This document shows positions 41,880 through 55,837 of a stretch of DNA of 64,000 bases, in pieces. Location of the stretch: contig NZ_JADJDO010000040.1 of NCBI RefSeq assembly GCF_016702655.1, positions 186,001-250,000 on the forward strand, given 5' to 3'. The translations under genes and the position numbers were made by a program. A model generated the notes under the pieces. That model ran no database searches. It was not told the DNA's origin and was given only the letters and a program-made list of their open reading frames with translations. This DNA comes from Ideonella sp. (GTDB taxonomy: Bacteria; Pseudomonadota; Gammaproteobacteria; Burkholderiales; Burkholderiaceae_C). The number at the start of each line of letters is the position of its first letter. Positions within the stretch are counted from its first letter, which is position 1.

Positions 41880-42674
41880 TCATCCGAAGCGACCGGTGAT
41901 GTAGTCCTCGGTCTCCTTGCGCTTGGGCTTCATGAAGATGTCGCTCGTGGGGCCGTACTCGACGAGCTCGCCGATGTACATGTAGGCCACGTAGTCGGAC
42001 ACGCGCGCCGCCTGCTGCATGTTGTGGGTCACGATCAGGATCGTGACCTTCTGCTTGAGTTCGCCGATCAGCTCCTCGATCGCGCCGGTGGCGATCGGGT
42101 CGAGCGCCGAGGTCGGCTCGTCGAAGAGCACGATCTCGGGGTCGGTGGCGAGCGCGCGCGCGATGCACAGGCGCTGCTGCTGCCCGCCCGAGAGGTTGAC
42201 CGCGACCTCGTCGAGCCGGTCCTTCACCTCCTGCCAGATCGCGGCGCCCTTGAGCGCCGACTCGACCTTGTCCTGGATGTAGCTGCGCGACCTCTCGCCG
42301 CGCACCTTCAGGCCGTAGGCGACGTTGTCGAAGATCGACTTCGGAAACGGATTGGGCTTCTGGAACACCATCGAGATGCGCATCCGCACCTCGATCGCGT
42401 CGACGCTCTTGTGCAGCACGTCGACATGGTCCGGGTAGAGATGGATGCTGCCGTCGTAGCGGTTGCCCGGATACAGGTCGTGCATCCGGTTGAAGCAGCG
42501 CAGGTAGGTCGACTTGCCGCAGCCGCTGGGCCCGATCAGCGCCGTCACCTTGTTCTCGTAGATCGGCATCGAGACGTCGCGCAGGGCCTTGAACGACCCG
42601 TAGTAGAAATCGAGCTTGGTCGACTCGGCCTTCAGCGGCGGGGGCTGGCTGGGCAGGGTGAGCGTCGAGGGCAT
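41880..42674 (-). CDS. pstB: phosphate ABC transporter ATPase PstB
   Basis: The 264-residue ATPase drives phosphate uptake. Walker A GPSGCGKST, signature LSGGQQQRL and Walker B IVLFDEPTSALD are all intact. It lies 28 bp after pstA. Confidence 0.98.
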   Translation of the reverse strand: MPSTLTLPSQPPPLKAESTKLDFYYGSFKALRDVSMPIYENKVTALIGPSGCGKSTYLRCFNRMHDLYPGNRYDGSIHLYPDHVDVLHKSVDAIEVRMRISMVFQKPNPFPKSIFDNVAYGLKVRGERSRSYIQDKVESALKGAAIWQEVKDRLDEVAVNLSGGQQQRLCIARALATDPEIVLFDEPTSALDPIATGAIEELIGELKQKVTILIVTHNMQQAARVSDYVAYMYIGELVEYGPTSDIFMKPKRKETEDYITGRFG

Positions 42675-42702
42675 GGTGTTCAGGTGTCCTTGTCCGGGTG
42701 GA

Positions 42703-43638
42703 TTACCACTTGATGTTCTTGCGCAGGCGGTAGCGCAGCCAGATCGCGAACGCGTTCATGCCGAGCGTCATCACCAGCAGCACCAGGCTCGCGGCCGCGG
42801 CATTGAGGTGAAACGACGGATCCGGGCGCGAGGTCCAGTTGAAGATCTGGATCGGCATCACCGTGAAAGGCGAGAACAGCCAGTCGAACAGGCCCGCCGG
42901 CGGGTCGCCGGTGCCGGGCACCGGCGGCAGGAAGGCGATGAAGGTGAGTGCGCCGATGGTGATGATGGGCGCCGTCTCGCCGATCGCGCGCGACAGCCCG
43001 ATGATGACGCCGGTCAGGATGCCGGGCAGGCCATAGGGCACGAGGTGGTGGCTGACGACTTGCCACTGCGATGCGCCGCAGCCGTAGGCCGCCTCGCGAA
43101 TGTGGAGCGGGATCGCGCGCAGCGCCTCGCGCGTCGTGACGATGACGATGGGCAGGATCAGCAGCGCGAGCGTGAGGCCCGCGGTGAGGACGCTCTGGCC
43201 GAGTCCGAAGGTGTAGACGAACAGGCCGAGCGCCAGCAGGCCATAGATGATCGACGGCACGCCGGCGAGGTTGCTGACGTTGAGTTCGATGATGTCGGTG
43301 AACCAGTTCTTGCGCGCGTACTCTTCGAGGTAGATCGCGCCGGCAATCCCGAGCGGAACCGCGACCAGCGCGGTGACGCCCATCACCAGCAGCGAGCCGA
43401 CCCAGGCCGACAGGATTCCCGCCTGGCCGGCCCGGCGCGAGGGAAAGCTCGTGAAGAAGTCGCCGGTCAGGCGCGGCACGCCGGTGATCACCATGTCGGT
43501 GAACAACGCGACCAGCGTCAGCACCGCGAGCAACAGCACCGCGAGTCCGAGCAGGCCGAAGATCAGGTCCCAGCGCTTGTGGCGGCGGATCGTCGCGCGC
43601 AGGCTCTCGGTGCGCGAGGAGACGTTGACGGCACCCAT
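42703..43638 (-). CDS. pstA: phosphate ABC transporter permease PstA
   Basis: The 311-residue inner-membrane permease has six predicted helices and the coupling loop TREALRAIPLHIREAAYGCG. The ATG (43638-43636) overlaps the pstC stop by one base (TGATG). The larger open frame upstream is the shadow of pstC. Confidence 0.96.
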   Translation of the reverse strand: MGAVNVSSRTESLRATIRRHKRWDLIFGLLGLAVLLLAVLTLVALFTDMVITGVPRLTGDFFTSFPSRRAGQAGILSAWVGSLLVMGVTALVAVPLGIAGAIYLEEYARKNWFTDIIELNVSNLAGVPSIIYGLLALGLFVYTFGLGQSVLTAGLTLALLILPIVIVTTREALRAIPLHIREAAYGCGASQWQVVSHHLVPYGLPGILTGVIIGLSRAIGETAPIITIGALTFIAFLPPVPGTGDPPAGLFDWLFSPFTVMPIQIFNWTSRPDPSFHLNAAAASLVLLVMTLGMNAFAIWLRYRLRKNIKW

Positions 43639-44663
43639 CAATAGGCCTCCCGATAGCGGCGCCGCAGCCAGTAGCCGAGCAGGTTGAACGCGAGCGTCAG
43701 CAGCATCAAGGTCAGGCCGGCAGCGAAGATCGTCTGGTAGCCCACGCTGCCGTGCGGCAGATCGCCGAGTGCAACCTGGACGATGTACGAGGTCACGGTT
43801 GCGGCCGGCTCGAGCGGGTTGAAGGTCAGCGTCGGCTGCATGCCGGCGGCCACCGCCAGGATCATGGTCTCGCCAACGGCGCGCGAGATGCCGAGGATGT
43901 AGGCCGCAGCGATCCCCGACAGCGCTGCCGGCACGACGACCGAGGTCGCCGTCTGGTAGCGCGTTGCGCCCATCGCGTAGGCGCCTTCGCGCAGGCTCAT
44001 CGGCACCGCGCGCATCGCGTCCTCGGACAGCGACGAGACGTAGGGGATGATCATGATCCCCATCACGATGCCCGCCGACAGCACGTTGAATCCCGGCAGT
44101 TCGGGATACAGGCGCTGGATCAGCGGCGTCACGAACAGAAGCGCGAAGTAGCCGTAGATGATGGTCGGCACGCCGGCCAGCAACTCGAGCACCGGCTTCA
44201 TCGTCTCGCGCGTCTTGTGGCCCGAGAACTCGGACAGGTAGACCGCGATGATCGTCCCGAGCGGGATCGCGATCACGAGCGCGACGAGCGAACTCGTGAT
44301 CGTCCCCGACAGCAGCACCATGATGCCGTAGTGCGCGTCGGAGAACAGCGGCGTCCATTGCGTGTCGGTGAGGAAGTCCCACAACGACACGTGCTGGAAG
44401 AAGACCAGCGACTCCGAGATCAGCACATAGACGATGCCGACCGTCGTGAAGACCGAGACGCATGCGGCGAGCAGCAGCAGCATCTCGATCGCCGTCTCGC
44501 GCCGATGGCGCTGGGCCTTCAGGCGCGCAAACTCGGCGAGTTTGGCGGCGCCTGTGATGGGCGCGCCCGCGGTCGGGGCGGCCAAGTCCGCGGCCGCGGT
44601 CTGGCTGGCTGGCATGGCAGGCTCCGAGTTCTCCGGCGCCGCTTGCGCGGCGGGCTGCGTCAC
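43638..44663 (-). CDS. pstC: phosphate ABC transporter permease PstC
   Basis: The 341-residue permease partner has an Ala/Pro-rich cytoplasmic N-terminal extension of about 55 residues before the first helix, and the coupling loop SLSEDAMRAVPMSLREGAYA. The start is GTG (44663-44661) overlapping the pstS stop as GTGA. Confidence 0.96.
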   Translation of the reverse strand: MTQPAAQAAPENSEPAMPASQTAAADLAAPTAGAPITGAAKLAEFARLKAQRHRRETAIEMLLLLAACVSVFTTVGIVYVLISESLVFFQHVSLWDFLTDTQWTPLFSDAHYGIMVLLSGTITSSLVALVIAIPLGTIIAVYLSEFSGHKTRETMKPVLELLAGVPTIIYGYFALLFVTPLIQRLYPELPGFNVLSAGIVMGIMIIPYVSSLSEDAMRAVPMSLREGAYAMGATRYQTATSVVVPAALSGIAAAYILGISRAVGETMILAVAAGMQPTLTFNPLEPAATVTSYIVQVALGDLPHGSVGYQTIFAAGLTLMLLTLAFNLLGYWLRRRYREAY

Positions 44664-45655
44664 TTCGCTTCGCGCTTCTGCAGTTCCTCGATCGTGATGC
44701 CGACCTCGGGAACGCCGCCGAACACGGTGCCCTTCTTGCCCTGGGCGATGTGCTCGAGGTTGATCGCGTAGGCCTTGCTCGGCAACGGCACGTACTTGAC
44801 CTCCTTGGCAATCTTCGCGCCTTCCTTCATGTAGAAGTCGACGAACTCCTTGACTTCGGGCTTGGCCATCGACTTGGCGTTCACGTAGATGAAGATCGGG
44901 CGCGCGAGCGGCTGGTAGCTGCCGTTGAGCACCGTCGCCTCGCTCGGCGAGACGGGCGGCTTGCCGGGCTTCTCGACGACCGGGACGGCCTTGAGGCGCG
45001 CCTGGTTCTCAGCGTAGTAGGCATAGCCGAAGTAGCCGATCGCGTTCACGTCCTGCGACACGCCCTGCACGAGCACGTTGTCGTCCTCGCTCGCGGTGTA
45101 GTCACCGCGGCTGGCCTTGGACTTGCCGTTGATGGCCTCGGTGAAGTAGTCGAAGGTGCCCGAATCGGAGCCGGCGCCGAAGAGCTTGATCGGCGCGTCG
45201 GGCCAGGCCGGATTGACCTGGTTCCAGCGCATCACCTTGCCCTGCGCCGCGGGCTCCCACATCTTCTTGAGTTCCTCGACCGTGATCTGCTTGAGGAACT
45301 CGTTCTTCGGGTTCATCACCACGGTCAGCGCGTCGAAGGCGACCGGCAGTTCGAAGTAATCGACGCCGGCGGCCTTGCAGTCGGCCATCTCCTTGGCGAG
45401 GATCGGGCGCGACGCGCCCTGGACATCGGTCTCGGCGCGGCAGAACTTCTTGAACCCGCCGCCAGTGCCGGAGATGCCGACGGTGACCTTGACCGCGCCC
45501 TTCTTCATCTTCTGGAAGTCTTCGGCCACGCCTTCGGTGATCGGAAACACCGTGCTCGAACCGTCGATCTTGACGACGGTCTGGGCGCTGGCGAGGTTCG
45601 GAAGCGTGGCCAGGGCCAGCATCGAGGCTCCCAGCAAGGTGGTATGGCGCATCAT
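44660..45655 (-). CDS. pstS: phosphate-binding periplasmic protein PstS
   Basis: The 331-residue secreted protein binds phosphate for the ABC transporter. Signal peptide MMRHTTLLGASMLALATLPN...ASA is followed by KIDGSSTVFPITEGVAEDFQ, the hallmark phosphate-binding loop, and GAGSDSGTFDYFTEAINGK. The ATG at 45655 is preferred over an upstream TTG; GAGGA precedes it. It is first in the pst-pho operon, behind a Pho box. Confidence 0.97.
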   Translation of the reverse strand: MMRHTTLLGASMLALATLPNLASAQTVVKIDGSSTVFPITEGVAEDFQKMKKGAVKVTVGISGTGGGFKKFCRAETDVQGASRPILAKEMADCKAAGVDYFELPVAFDALTVVMNPKNEFLKQITVEELKKMWEPAAQGKVMRWNQVNPAWPDAPIKLFGAGSDSGTFDYFTEAINGKSKASRGDYTASEDDNVLVQGVSQDVNAIGYFGYAYYAENQARLKAVPVVEKPGKPPVSPSEATVLNGSYQPLARPIFIYVNAKSMAKPEVKEFVDFYMKEGAKIAKEVKYVPLPSKAYAINLEHIAQGKKGTVFGGVPEVGITIEELQKREAK

Positions 45656-45697
45656 GGTCGGTGTCCTCGTCAAGGGGTTGTCATCGGTTCGACTTCA

Positions 45698-45753
45698 ACT
45701 CTAGCGAGCCAAGATGAAACTTCCGTGACAGCACGAGGGCACGAATGTGACAG
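45698..45753 (-). promoter_or_regulatory. Pho box and -10 of pstS
   Basis: On the minus strand CTGTCAC-GGAA-GTTTCAT (45731-45714) fits the 7-4-7 Pho box, and a second CTGTCAC (45753-45747) lies exactly 22 nt further upstream. The -10 TAGAGT (45703-45698) starts 10 nt after the proximal box, the usual spacing for PhoB activation. PhoB is encoded in the same operon, so this gives autoregulation. Confidence 0.85.
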
Positions 45754-45772
45754 TGTCGCCCGGGTCCGGCAA

Positions 45773-45794
45773 CGCCAAGATACGCGCCTTGGCG
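45773..45794 (-). terminator. inverted repeat after glmM
   Basis: CGCCAAG/CTTGGCG (45773-45779 and 45788-45794) 18 bp beyond the glmM stop. No U-tract, so only a possible terminator. Confidence 0.3.
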
Positions 45795-45811
45795 GCCCGT
45801 TCTCCGGTCTC

Positions 45812-47149
45812 TCAGGCCGGGCCCCGCAGCGCGTCGGCAAGGCGTTCGGCGCAGCGCTTCGCAAGCGTCGCCTCGGCGGCCTCGACCATTACCCGCACGA
45901 CCGGCTCGGTGCCCGACGGACGAATCAGGACGCGGCCACTTTGTCCGAGCTCGGCACGCACGTCGTCCTGTGCGGCCGCGAGCCTCGGACTGGTCTTCCA
46001 CGCGTCGCCGGCGGCGAGGCGAACGTTGATCAGCGTCTGCGGGTAAAGGCTCACGCCGTCCAGCAGTTCGGACAGCATGCAGCCGCCGCGCCGGATCGCC
46101 ATGAAGATCTGCAGCGCGCTGACGATGCCGTCACCCGTCGTGTGCTTGTCGAGCGCGAGCAGATGGCCCGAGCCCTCGCCGCCGAGCAGCCAGCCGCGCG
46201 CGACGAGTTCCTCGAGCACGTAGCGGTCGCCGACCTTGGCCCGCACCAAGGGCACGTCGAGTCGCTTCAGCGCGAGCTCGACGCCGAGGTTCGTCATCAG
46301 CGTGCCAACGGTGCCCTGCACGTTCTGGCCGCGCGCGAGACGGTCGTTGACCATCACATACAGCAGTTCGTCGCCGTTGTAGAGCCGGCCTGCGCCATCG
46401 ACGAACTGCAGGCGATCGGCGTCGCCGTCGAGCGCGACCCCATAGTCGGCGCCCGACTCGCGCACCGCGCGCAGCAGCGCCTGCGGAGCGGTCGCCCCGA
46501 AGCCGTCGTTGATATTGCTGCCGTCGGGGGTGACACCGATCGCCACGACGTCGGCGCCGAGCTCGTGGAACACGTCGGGCGCGACCTGATAGGCCGCGCC
46601 ATGCGCCGCGTCGACGACGATCTTCAGGCCCTTGAGCGAGAGTTCGCTGCTGACGGTGGCCTTGCAGAACTCGATATAGCGTCCGCGCGCGTCATCCAGG
46701 CGCCGCGCTTTCCCGAGGCGCGCCGAGTCGACCCACTGCGGTGGCTGCGCGAGCGCGGATTCGACCTCGCGCTCCCAGGTGTCGGGCAGCTTCTCGCCGC
46801 GCGCCGAGAAGAACTTGATGCCGTTGTCGCCGAACGGGTTGTGCGACGCGCTGATCACGACGCCCAGGTCCAGCCGCAACGCGCGCGTCAGATAGGCGAC
46901 GCCCGGCGTCGGCAAGGGGCCGGTCAGCACGACGTCGACGCCGGCCGAAGCGAATCCCGCCTCGAGCGCCGACTCGATCATGTAGCCCGAGATGCGCGTG
47001 TCCTTGCCGATCAGCACCGTCGGCCGCGGGCCGGCGCTGCGCAGCACGCGACCGACCGCGTGTCCGAGTCGCAGCATGAAGTCGGGCGTGATCGGCGACT
47101 GGCCCACGGTGCCGCGAATGCCGTCGGTGCCGAAGTAGGATCTGGTCAT
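45812..47149 (-). CDS. glmM: phosphoglucosamine mutase
   Basis: Converts glucosamine-6-phosphate to glucosamine-1-phosphate for cell-wall precursor synthesis. The 445-residue enzyme begins MTRSYFGTDGIRG, has the phosphoserine motif ISASHNPFGDNG (Ser102), the metal loop LDGDADRLQFVD and the C-terminal phosphate-binding RPSGTEPVVRVMVE. Its ATG overlaps the folP stop by ATGA. The folP-glmM pair after ftsH is a classic order. Confidence 0.98.
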   Translation of the reverse strand: MTRSYFGTDGIRGTVGQSPITPDFMLRLGHAVGRVLRSAGPRPTVLIGKDTRISGYMIESALEAGFASAGVDVVLTGPLPTPGVAYLTRALRLDLGVVISASHNPFGDNGIKFFSARGEKLPDTWEREVESALAQPPQWVDSARLGKARRLDDARGRYIEFCKATVSSELSLKGLKIVVDAAHGAAYQVAPDVFHELGADVVAIGVTPDGSNINDGFGATAPQALLRAVRESGADYGVALDGDADRLQFVDGAGRLYNGDELLYVMVNDRLARGQNVQGTVGTLMTNLGVELALKRLDVPLVRAKVGDRYVLEELVARGWLLGGEGSGHLLALDKHTTGDGIVSALQIFMAIRRGGCMLSELLDGVSLYPQTLINVRLAAGDAWKTSPRLAAAQDDVRAELGQSGRVLIRPSGTEPVVRVMVEAAEATLAKRCAERLADALRGPA

Positions 47150-48084
47150 GGTGCGTCCGAGGCGCAATGCGTTGTTTTCAGACCTGAATTCTGCCCTGCC
47201 GAGCCGCAAGCACCGAGCTCGGCAGCCCGCCATACACGCAGGGCATCGACGGTAGCGGCGACATCGTGCACGCGCACGATGCTGGCGCCGCGCTGCACGG
47301 CGGCGAGCGCCGCGGCAACGCTGGCCGCGAGGCGATCGGGCGCCGCGCGGCCGGTCAACGCGCCGAGGGTGGACTTGCGCGACCAGCCGACGAGCAATGG
47401 CAGCCCGCAGCGCAGCAGTTCCTCCTGCCGCGCGAGCAGGGCCAGGTTGTGCTCGGGCAGCTTTGCGAATCCGATCCCCGGGTCGAGAACGATGCGCGCT
47501 GCGGCGATGCCCGCCGCCTGCGCCGCCTGCGCGCGCGCCGCCAGGAAGCTGGCAACCTCCTGCACCACGTCGGCGTAGGCTGGCGCGTGCTGCATGGTCT
47601 GCGGCTCACCGAGCATGTGCATCAGGCAGACTCCGCAGCGCGGATGAGCCGCCACTGCCGCCATCGCCCCCGGCGCCTGCAGGGCGCGGATGTCGTTGAC
47701 GATGTCCGCGCCGAGATCGAGCGCGGCGCGCATGACTTCGGGCTTGCAGGTATCGACGCTGACCGGCAGGCCGAGCGTCTGCGCCACGCGCAGCACCGGC
47801 AGCACGCGTGCGAGCTCTTCTGCGACCGGCAGCGGCGCAGCACCAGGCCGGCTCGACTCGCCGCCGATGTCGAGCATGTCGGCGCCTTCACGAACGAGAC
47901 GTTCGCAGTGCGCGATCGCTGCGTCCGTGCCGGCATGCAGGCCGCCATCGAAGAACGAATCGGGCGTGACGTTGACGATGCCCATCACGCGTGGGCGCGA
48001 CAGGTCGATAACATGCGTGGACGTCTGCCAGGTCTTTGCAAACGCAAGCGGGGCCGAAGCCCCGCTCGTCATCCCGGCCGGCAT
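47146..48084 (-). CDS. folP: dihydropteroate synthase
   Basis: Joins p-aminobenzoate to the pterin in folate synthesis, the target of sulfonamides. The 312-residue TIM barrel has MGIVNVTPDSFFDGG, DIGGESSRPGA and GWSRKSTLG, all conserved. Two ATGs are possible: 48084 (one nt after a micro-ORF stop) and 48072 (four codons later). Confidence 0.97.
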   Translation of the reverse strand: MPAGMTSGASAPLAFAKTWQTSTHVIDLSRPRVMGIVNVTPDSFFDGGLHAGTDAAIAHCERLVREGADMLDIGGESSRPGAAPLPVAEELARVLPVLRVAQTLGLPVSVDTCKPEVMRAALDLGADIVNDIRALQAPGAMAAVAAHPRCGVCLMHMLGEPQTMQHAPAYADVVQEVASFLAARAQAAQAAGIAAARIVLDPGIGFAKLPEHNLALLARQEELLRCGLPLLVGWSRKSTLGALTGRAAPDRLAASVAAALAAVQRGASIVRVHDVAATVDALRVWRAAELGACGSAGQNSGLKTTHCASDAP

Positions 48085-48085
48085 C

Positions 48086-48190
48086 TCAGGCGACGCTCGG
48101 CCGCTCCCGATCTGGCCGAGGCCTTGCAGGCCGCGCTCGGCCGCGGGCCCCGCCCCTCGCCAGGCACGAAGTGGGCTGGGGGATCGTCAT
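48086..48190 (-). CDS. micro-ORF linking ftsH and folP
   Basis: Thirty-four codons (MTIPQPTSCLARGGARG...). It starts 3 nt after the ftsH stop and ends with TGA one nt before the first folP ATG (TGA-G-ATG). Composition is Arg/Pro-rich like the other micro-ORFs but the sequence is a different element. Translation not shown. Confidence 0.3.
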   Translation of the reverse strand: MTIPQPTSCLARGGARGRARPARPRPDRERPSVA

Positions 48191-48193
48191 CCC

Positions 48194-50092
<1,899 letters not shown>

Positions 50093-50248
50093 CCGGACTC
50101 CTTACTGCCATCAAGACTCTTACGGGCGCGCACCCTCGACACCACCTCGTCCCCGGCAGGTGAGGCCGATTCTATTCGAGACAAGCCCTGCTCTCCGAGG
50201 AAACCCGAAGACCAACCCTTCTGCGCGCAGGCTGATCGCGTGCGGAGT

Positions 50249-50947
50249 TCAGACACCGGTATCGACCCTGGCTCGCACCTGCTTGAGACCGATGCCGACG
50301 AGAAAGGTTTCGGCCGACCGGTCGCGCGACGCCCTCGGCTTGATCGGCTTGACGACCCGAAAGTTGCGCTTGAAGAGCTCGACGAGCTGGCTGTAGCCGC
50401 TGCCGTGGAAGGCCTTGCACACCAGCGCGCCATCGATGACGAGGTGGCGCGACGCGAAATCGACCGCCAACTCGACCAGGTGCGCAACGCGCGCCGAGTC
50501 CGAGCTCGCGATACCCGACAAGTTGGGCGCCAGGTCGGAGATGACCAGATCCACCGGCCGCCCGCCGAGCAGCGATTCGAGCGCGTGCAGTGTTGCGTCG
50601 TCGCGAAAGTCGCCCTGCAGGAAGGTCACGCCCTCGATTTCCTCCATCGGCAGGATGTCGAGTGCGACGATCGTCCCGTCCAGCGCACCGGGAGCCGCAC
50701 CGGGAGCACCGATACTGCGCGCCGCGAACCTGCGCCGCACGTACTGGCTCCAGGCGCCGGGCGCCGAGCCCAGATCGACCACGATTTGCCCCGGGCGCAG
50801 CAGGTGCAGCGCCTCGTCGATCTCCTTGAGCTTGTAGGCGGCGCGGGCGCGGTAGCCCTCCTTCTGCGCCAGCTTGACATAGGTGTCGTTGAGGTGGTCG
50901 TGCAGCCACGCCTTGTTGAGCTTCTTGCTCTTGGACTTGATCTTCAC
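50249..50947 (-). CDS. rlmE: 23S rRNA (uridine-2'-O)-methyltransferase RlmE (FtsJ)
   Basis: Methylates U2552 of 23S rRNA. The 232-residue enzyme has the SAM motif VVDLGSAPGAWSQ and the catalytic lysine in CKAFHG. The start is GTG (50947-50945) with GGGAGG five nt upstream; a much longer frame is rejected. A Gly/Ala/Pro-rich stretch GAPGAAPGALDG after the first SAM strand looks like a small lineage-specific insertion. Confidence 0.95.
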   Translation of the reverse strand: MKIKSKSKKLNKAWLHDHLNDTYVKLAQKEGYRARAAYKLKEIDEALHLLRPGQIVVDLGSAPGAWSQYVRRRFAARSIGAPGAAPGALDGTIVALDILPMEEIEGVTFLQGDFRDDATLHALESLLGGRPVDLVISDLAPNLSGIASSDSARVAHLVELAVDFASRHLVIDGALVCKAFHGSGYSQLVELFKRNFRVVKPIKPRASRDRSAETFLVGIGLKQVRARVDTGV

Positions 50948-50968
50948 GCCGCCTCCCGAGGCTGCAAC

Positions 50969-50974
50969 GATAAT
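50969..50974 (+). promoter_or_regulatory. -10 element next to the yhbY start
   Basis: GATAAT followed by six bases and ATG, the same layout as ygfZ. No ribosome-binding site and no good -35. Confidence 0.45.
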
Positions 50975-50980
50975 GCGGGA

Positions 50981-51457
50981 ATGCCCGCCCTCTTCCTGAC
51001 CCCGGCCGAACGCAAGGACCAGCGCGCGCTCGCCCACCATCTCGACCCGGTCGTGTTCGTCGGTGGCGACGGTCTCACGCCGGCGGTGACGGCCGAAGTC
51101 GACCGCGCCCTGGACGCGCACGGCCTCGTCAAGGTGCGCGTGTTCAGCGACGACCGCGCCGCTCGCGACGCGATGCTGGCGGGCTTGTGCGACACCTTGC
51201 GCGCGGCGCCGATCCAGCACATCGGCAAGCTGCTCGTGCTGTGGCGGCCCAAGCCGCCGAAAGAGAAGAGCGAGCGCGAGGATCGCGGCGCCGGACCCAA
51301 GGTGGTGAAAGTGCTCAAGTTCTCGAAGAGCGGCAATCACCGGCCCCAGGTAAAGAAGATCAAGGTCCTCGGCAACCAGCGCATTGCCGCCGGCGGCGAG
51401 GTCAAGCGCGCCCGCAAGCGGCTGCCGACGAGCCAGAAGAAGGCTGCGCGGGACTGA
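50981..51457 (+). CDS. yhbY: CRM-domain RNA-binding protein YhbY
   Basis: Associates with pre-50S ribosomes. The 158-residue protein has the CRM fold in residues 1-95 (LTPAERKDQRALAHHLDPVV, GGDGLTPAV, LVKVRVFSDD) plus a 60-residue Lys/Arg-rich tail not present in the E. coli protein of about 97 residues. It is divergent from rlmE, the conserved arrangement. Confidence 0.93.
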   Translation: MPALFLTPAERKDQRALAHHLDPVVFVGGDGLTPAVTAEVDRALDAHGLVKVRVFSDDRAARDAMLAGLCDTLRAAPIQHIGKLLVLWRPKPPKEKSEREDRGAGPKVVKVLKFSKSGNHRPQVKKIKVLGNQRIAAGGEVKRARKRLPTSQKKAARD

Positions 51458-51463
51458 CCGCTG

Positions 51464-51907
51464 TCAATGGCGGGTGAGCCGCCACGCGAGGGCGACGACG
51501 AGCAGAGCCTTCAGCGCGTACAGCGCCATCGACGCGCCATGCAGCGTGGCAAAGGAGTGGTTGCCTTGCCCGGCGCGGGCTGCCTCCATCATCGGCTGCA
51601 GCGCGAAGTGGCCGGCCACGGTGCAGAACAGCGCCCCCAGCGCGAGCAGCACCTCGGCGCTGACGACCGACCCCTGGCCCTGCGCTGCCGCGTCGCGGGC
51701 CAGCCGCCGCGCCAGCACATAGAGCAGCGCCGCGAACACGAGACTCAGGTAGGCCTCCTGCGCAAACAATCGGCCGGCGAAGCGACCCGCATCCGCAGCA
51801 GCGAGCGTTGCAAAGGCCGCCGGCGCGGCGACGAGGCCGATGCAGAGCAGCGCGCCGGCCCAGATGCCGGCCAGCAGCGCCGCCACGCGCCTCGTCAAGA
51901 CGGTCAA
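51464..51907 (-). CDS. DUF4149 family membrane protein
   Basis: The 147-residue protein has about four membrane helices (AALLAGIWAGALLCIGLVAA and others) and the HFALQPMM segment typical of DUF4149. Function is unknown. There is no ATG: the start is TTG (51907-51905) with AGGGG six nt upstream; a second TTG lies three codons later. A micro-ORF stop overlaps this ribosome-binding site. Confidence 0.82.
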   Translation of the reverse strand: MTVLTRRVAALLAGIWAGALLCIGLVAAPAAFATLAAADAGRFAGRLFAQEAYLSLVFAALLYVLARRLARDAAAQGQGSVVSAEVLLALGALFCTVAGHFALQPMMEAARAGQGNHSFATLHGASMALYALKALLVVALAWRLTRH

Positions 51908-51917
51908 CGAACGCCCC

Positions 51918-51992
51918 TCAGCGCCGCGCGGTCGCCCGGAGCCGCTGGGCGCCCCCCTGGGGGGCAGCGAGCGCGAGCGAGCGTGGGGGCAT
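51918..51992 (-). CDS. micro-ORF between greA and the DUF4149 gene
   Basis: Twenty-four codons (MPPRSLALAAPQGGAQRL...). It starts 4 nt after the greA stop and its TGA overlaps the AGGGG ribosome-binding site of the DUF4149 gene. It consists of a degenerate family A repeat. Translation not shown. Confidence 0.3.
   Translation of the reverse strand: MPPRSLALAAPQGGAQRLRATARR
51925..51990. repeat. degenerate family A repeat, copy 7
   Basis: Retains GCCCCCCTGGGGGGC, AGCGAGCG..GAGCG and GTGGGGGC, but the stem-loop is eroded to a five-base stem CGCCC/GGGCG. Located between greA and the DUF4149 gene. Confidence 0.6.
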
Positions 51993-51996
51993 GATT

Positions 51997-52473
51997 TCAG
52001 ACGTAGCGCACGTCGACGATTTCGTAGTGCTTCACGCCACCCGGCGCGCGCACTTCGGCGACGTCGCCGGCGCTGCGGCCGATCAGCGCGCGCGCAATCG
52101 GCGAGCTGATCGAGATCAGGCCCAGCTTCAGGTCGGCCTCGTCGTCGCCGACGATCTGGTAGGTCACGGCAGCGCCGCTGTCCTCGTCTTCCAGATCCAC
52201 CGTCGCGCCGAAGACGACCCGCCCGTCGGCAGCGAGCGTTGCGGGGTCGATGACCAGGGCCATGGCGAGCTTGCTCTCGATCTCCGCGATGCGACCCTCG
52301 ATGAAGCCCTGTTTGTCCTTCGCGGCTTCGTACTCGGCGTTCTCGGACAGGTCGCCCTGGGCGCGCGCCTCGGCGATCGCACCGATCACGGCGTGGCGTT
52401 CGACCGTCTTCAGGCGCTGCAACTCGTCCTTGAGCTTGGCGGCGCCGCGTTGGGTGAGTGGAATCGTGGCCAT
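51997..52473 (-). CDS. greA: transcription elongation factor GreA
   Basis: Rescues backtracked RNA polymerase by stimulating transcript cleavage. The 158-residue protein has the N-terminal coiled coil with the acidic tip (AQGDLSENAEYEAAKDKQGF) and a C-terminal FKBP-like domain (SPIARALIGRSAGDVAEV). The ATG at 52473 gives the family length. It follows carB after a terminator. Confidence 0.97.
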   Translation of the reverse strand: MATIPLTQRGAAKLKDELQRLKTVERHAVIGAIAEARAQGDLSENAEYEAAKDKQGFIEGRIAEIESKLAMALVIDPATLAADGRVVFGATVDLEDEDSGAAVTYQIVGDDEADLKLGLISISSPIARALIGRSAGDVAEVRAPGGVKHYEIVDVRYV

Positions 52474-52511
52474 GGGAGGAAAACCTGGAATCGAGACAAG
52501 GGGACTGTGCG

Positions 52512-52562
52512 GCGCAGAAAACCAAACCGCCGCCAACTCCCTGGCGGGAGCACCGGCGGCGG
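52512..52562 (-). terminator. terminator after carB
   Basis: CCGCCGCC/GGCGGCGG (52527-52534 and 52555-52562) with an inner CCC..GGG pair, followed on the minus strand by TTTGGTTTTCT. It lies between carB and greA and should separate the two. Confidence 0.8.
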
Positions 52563-52576
52563 TAATGCGTGTCAGT

Positions 52577-55829
<3,253 letters not shown>

Positions 55830-55837
<8 letters not shown>

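Noticed and set aside
50948..51340. Longer RlmE start upstream of 50947
   Set aside because: The extension is antisense to yhbY, while GTG at 50947 has a good ribosome-binding site and gives the family's N-terminus.
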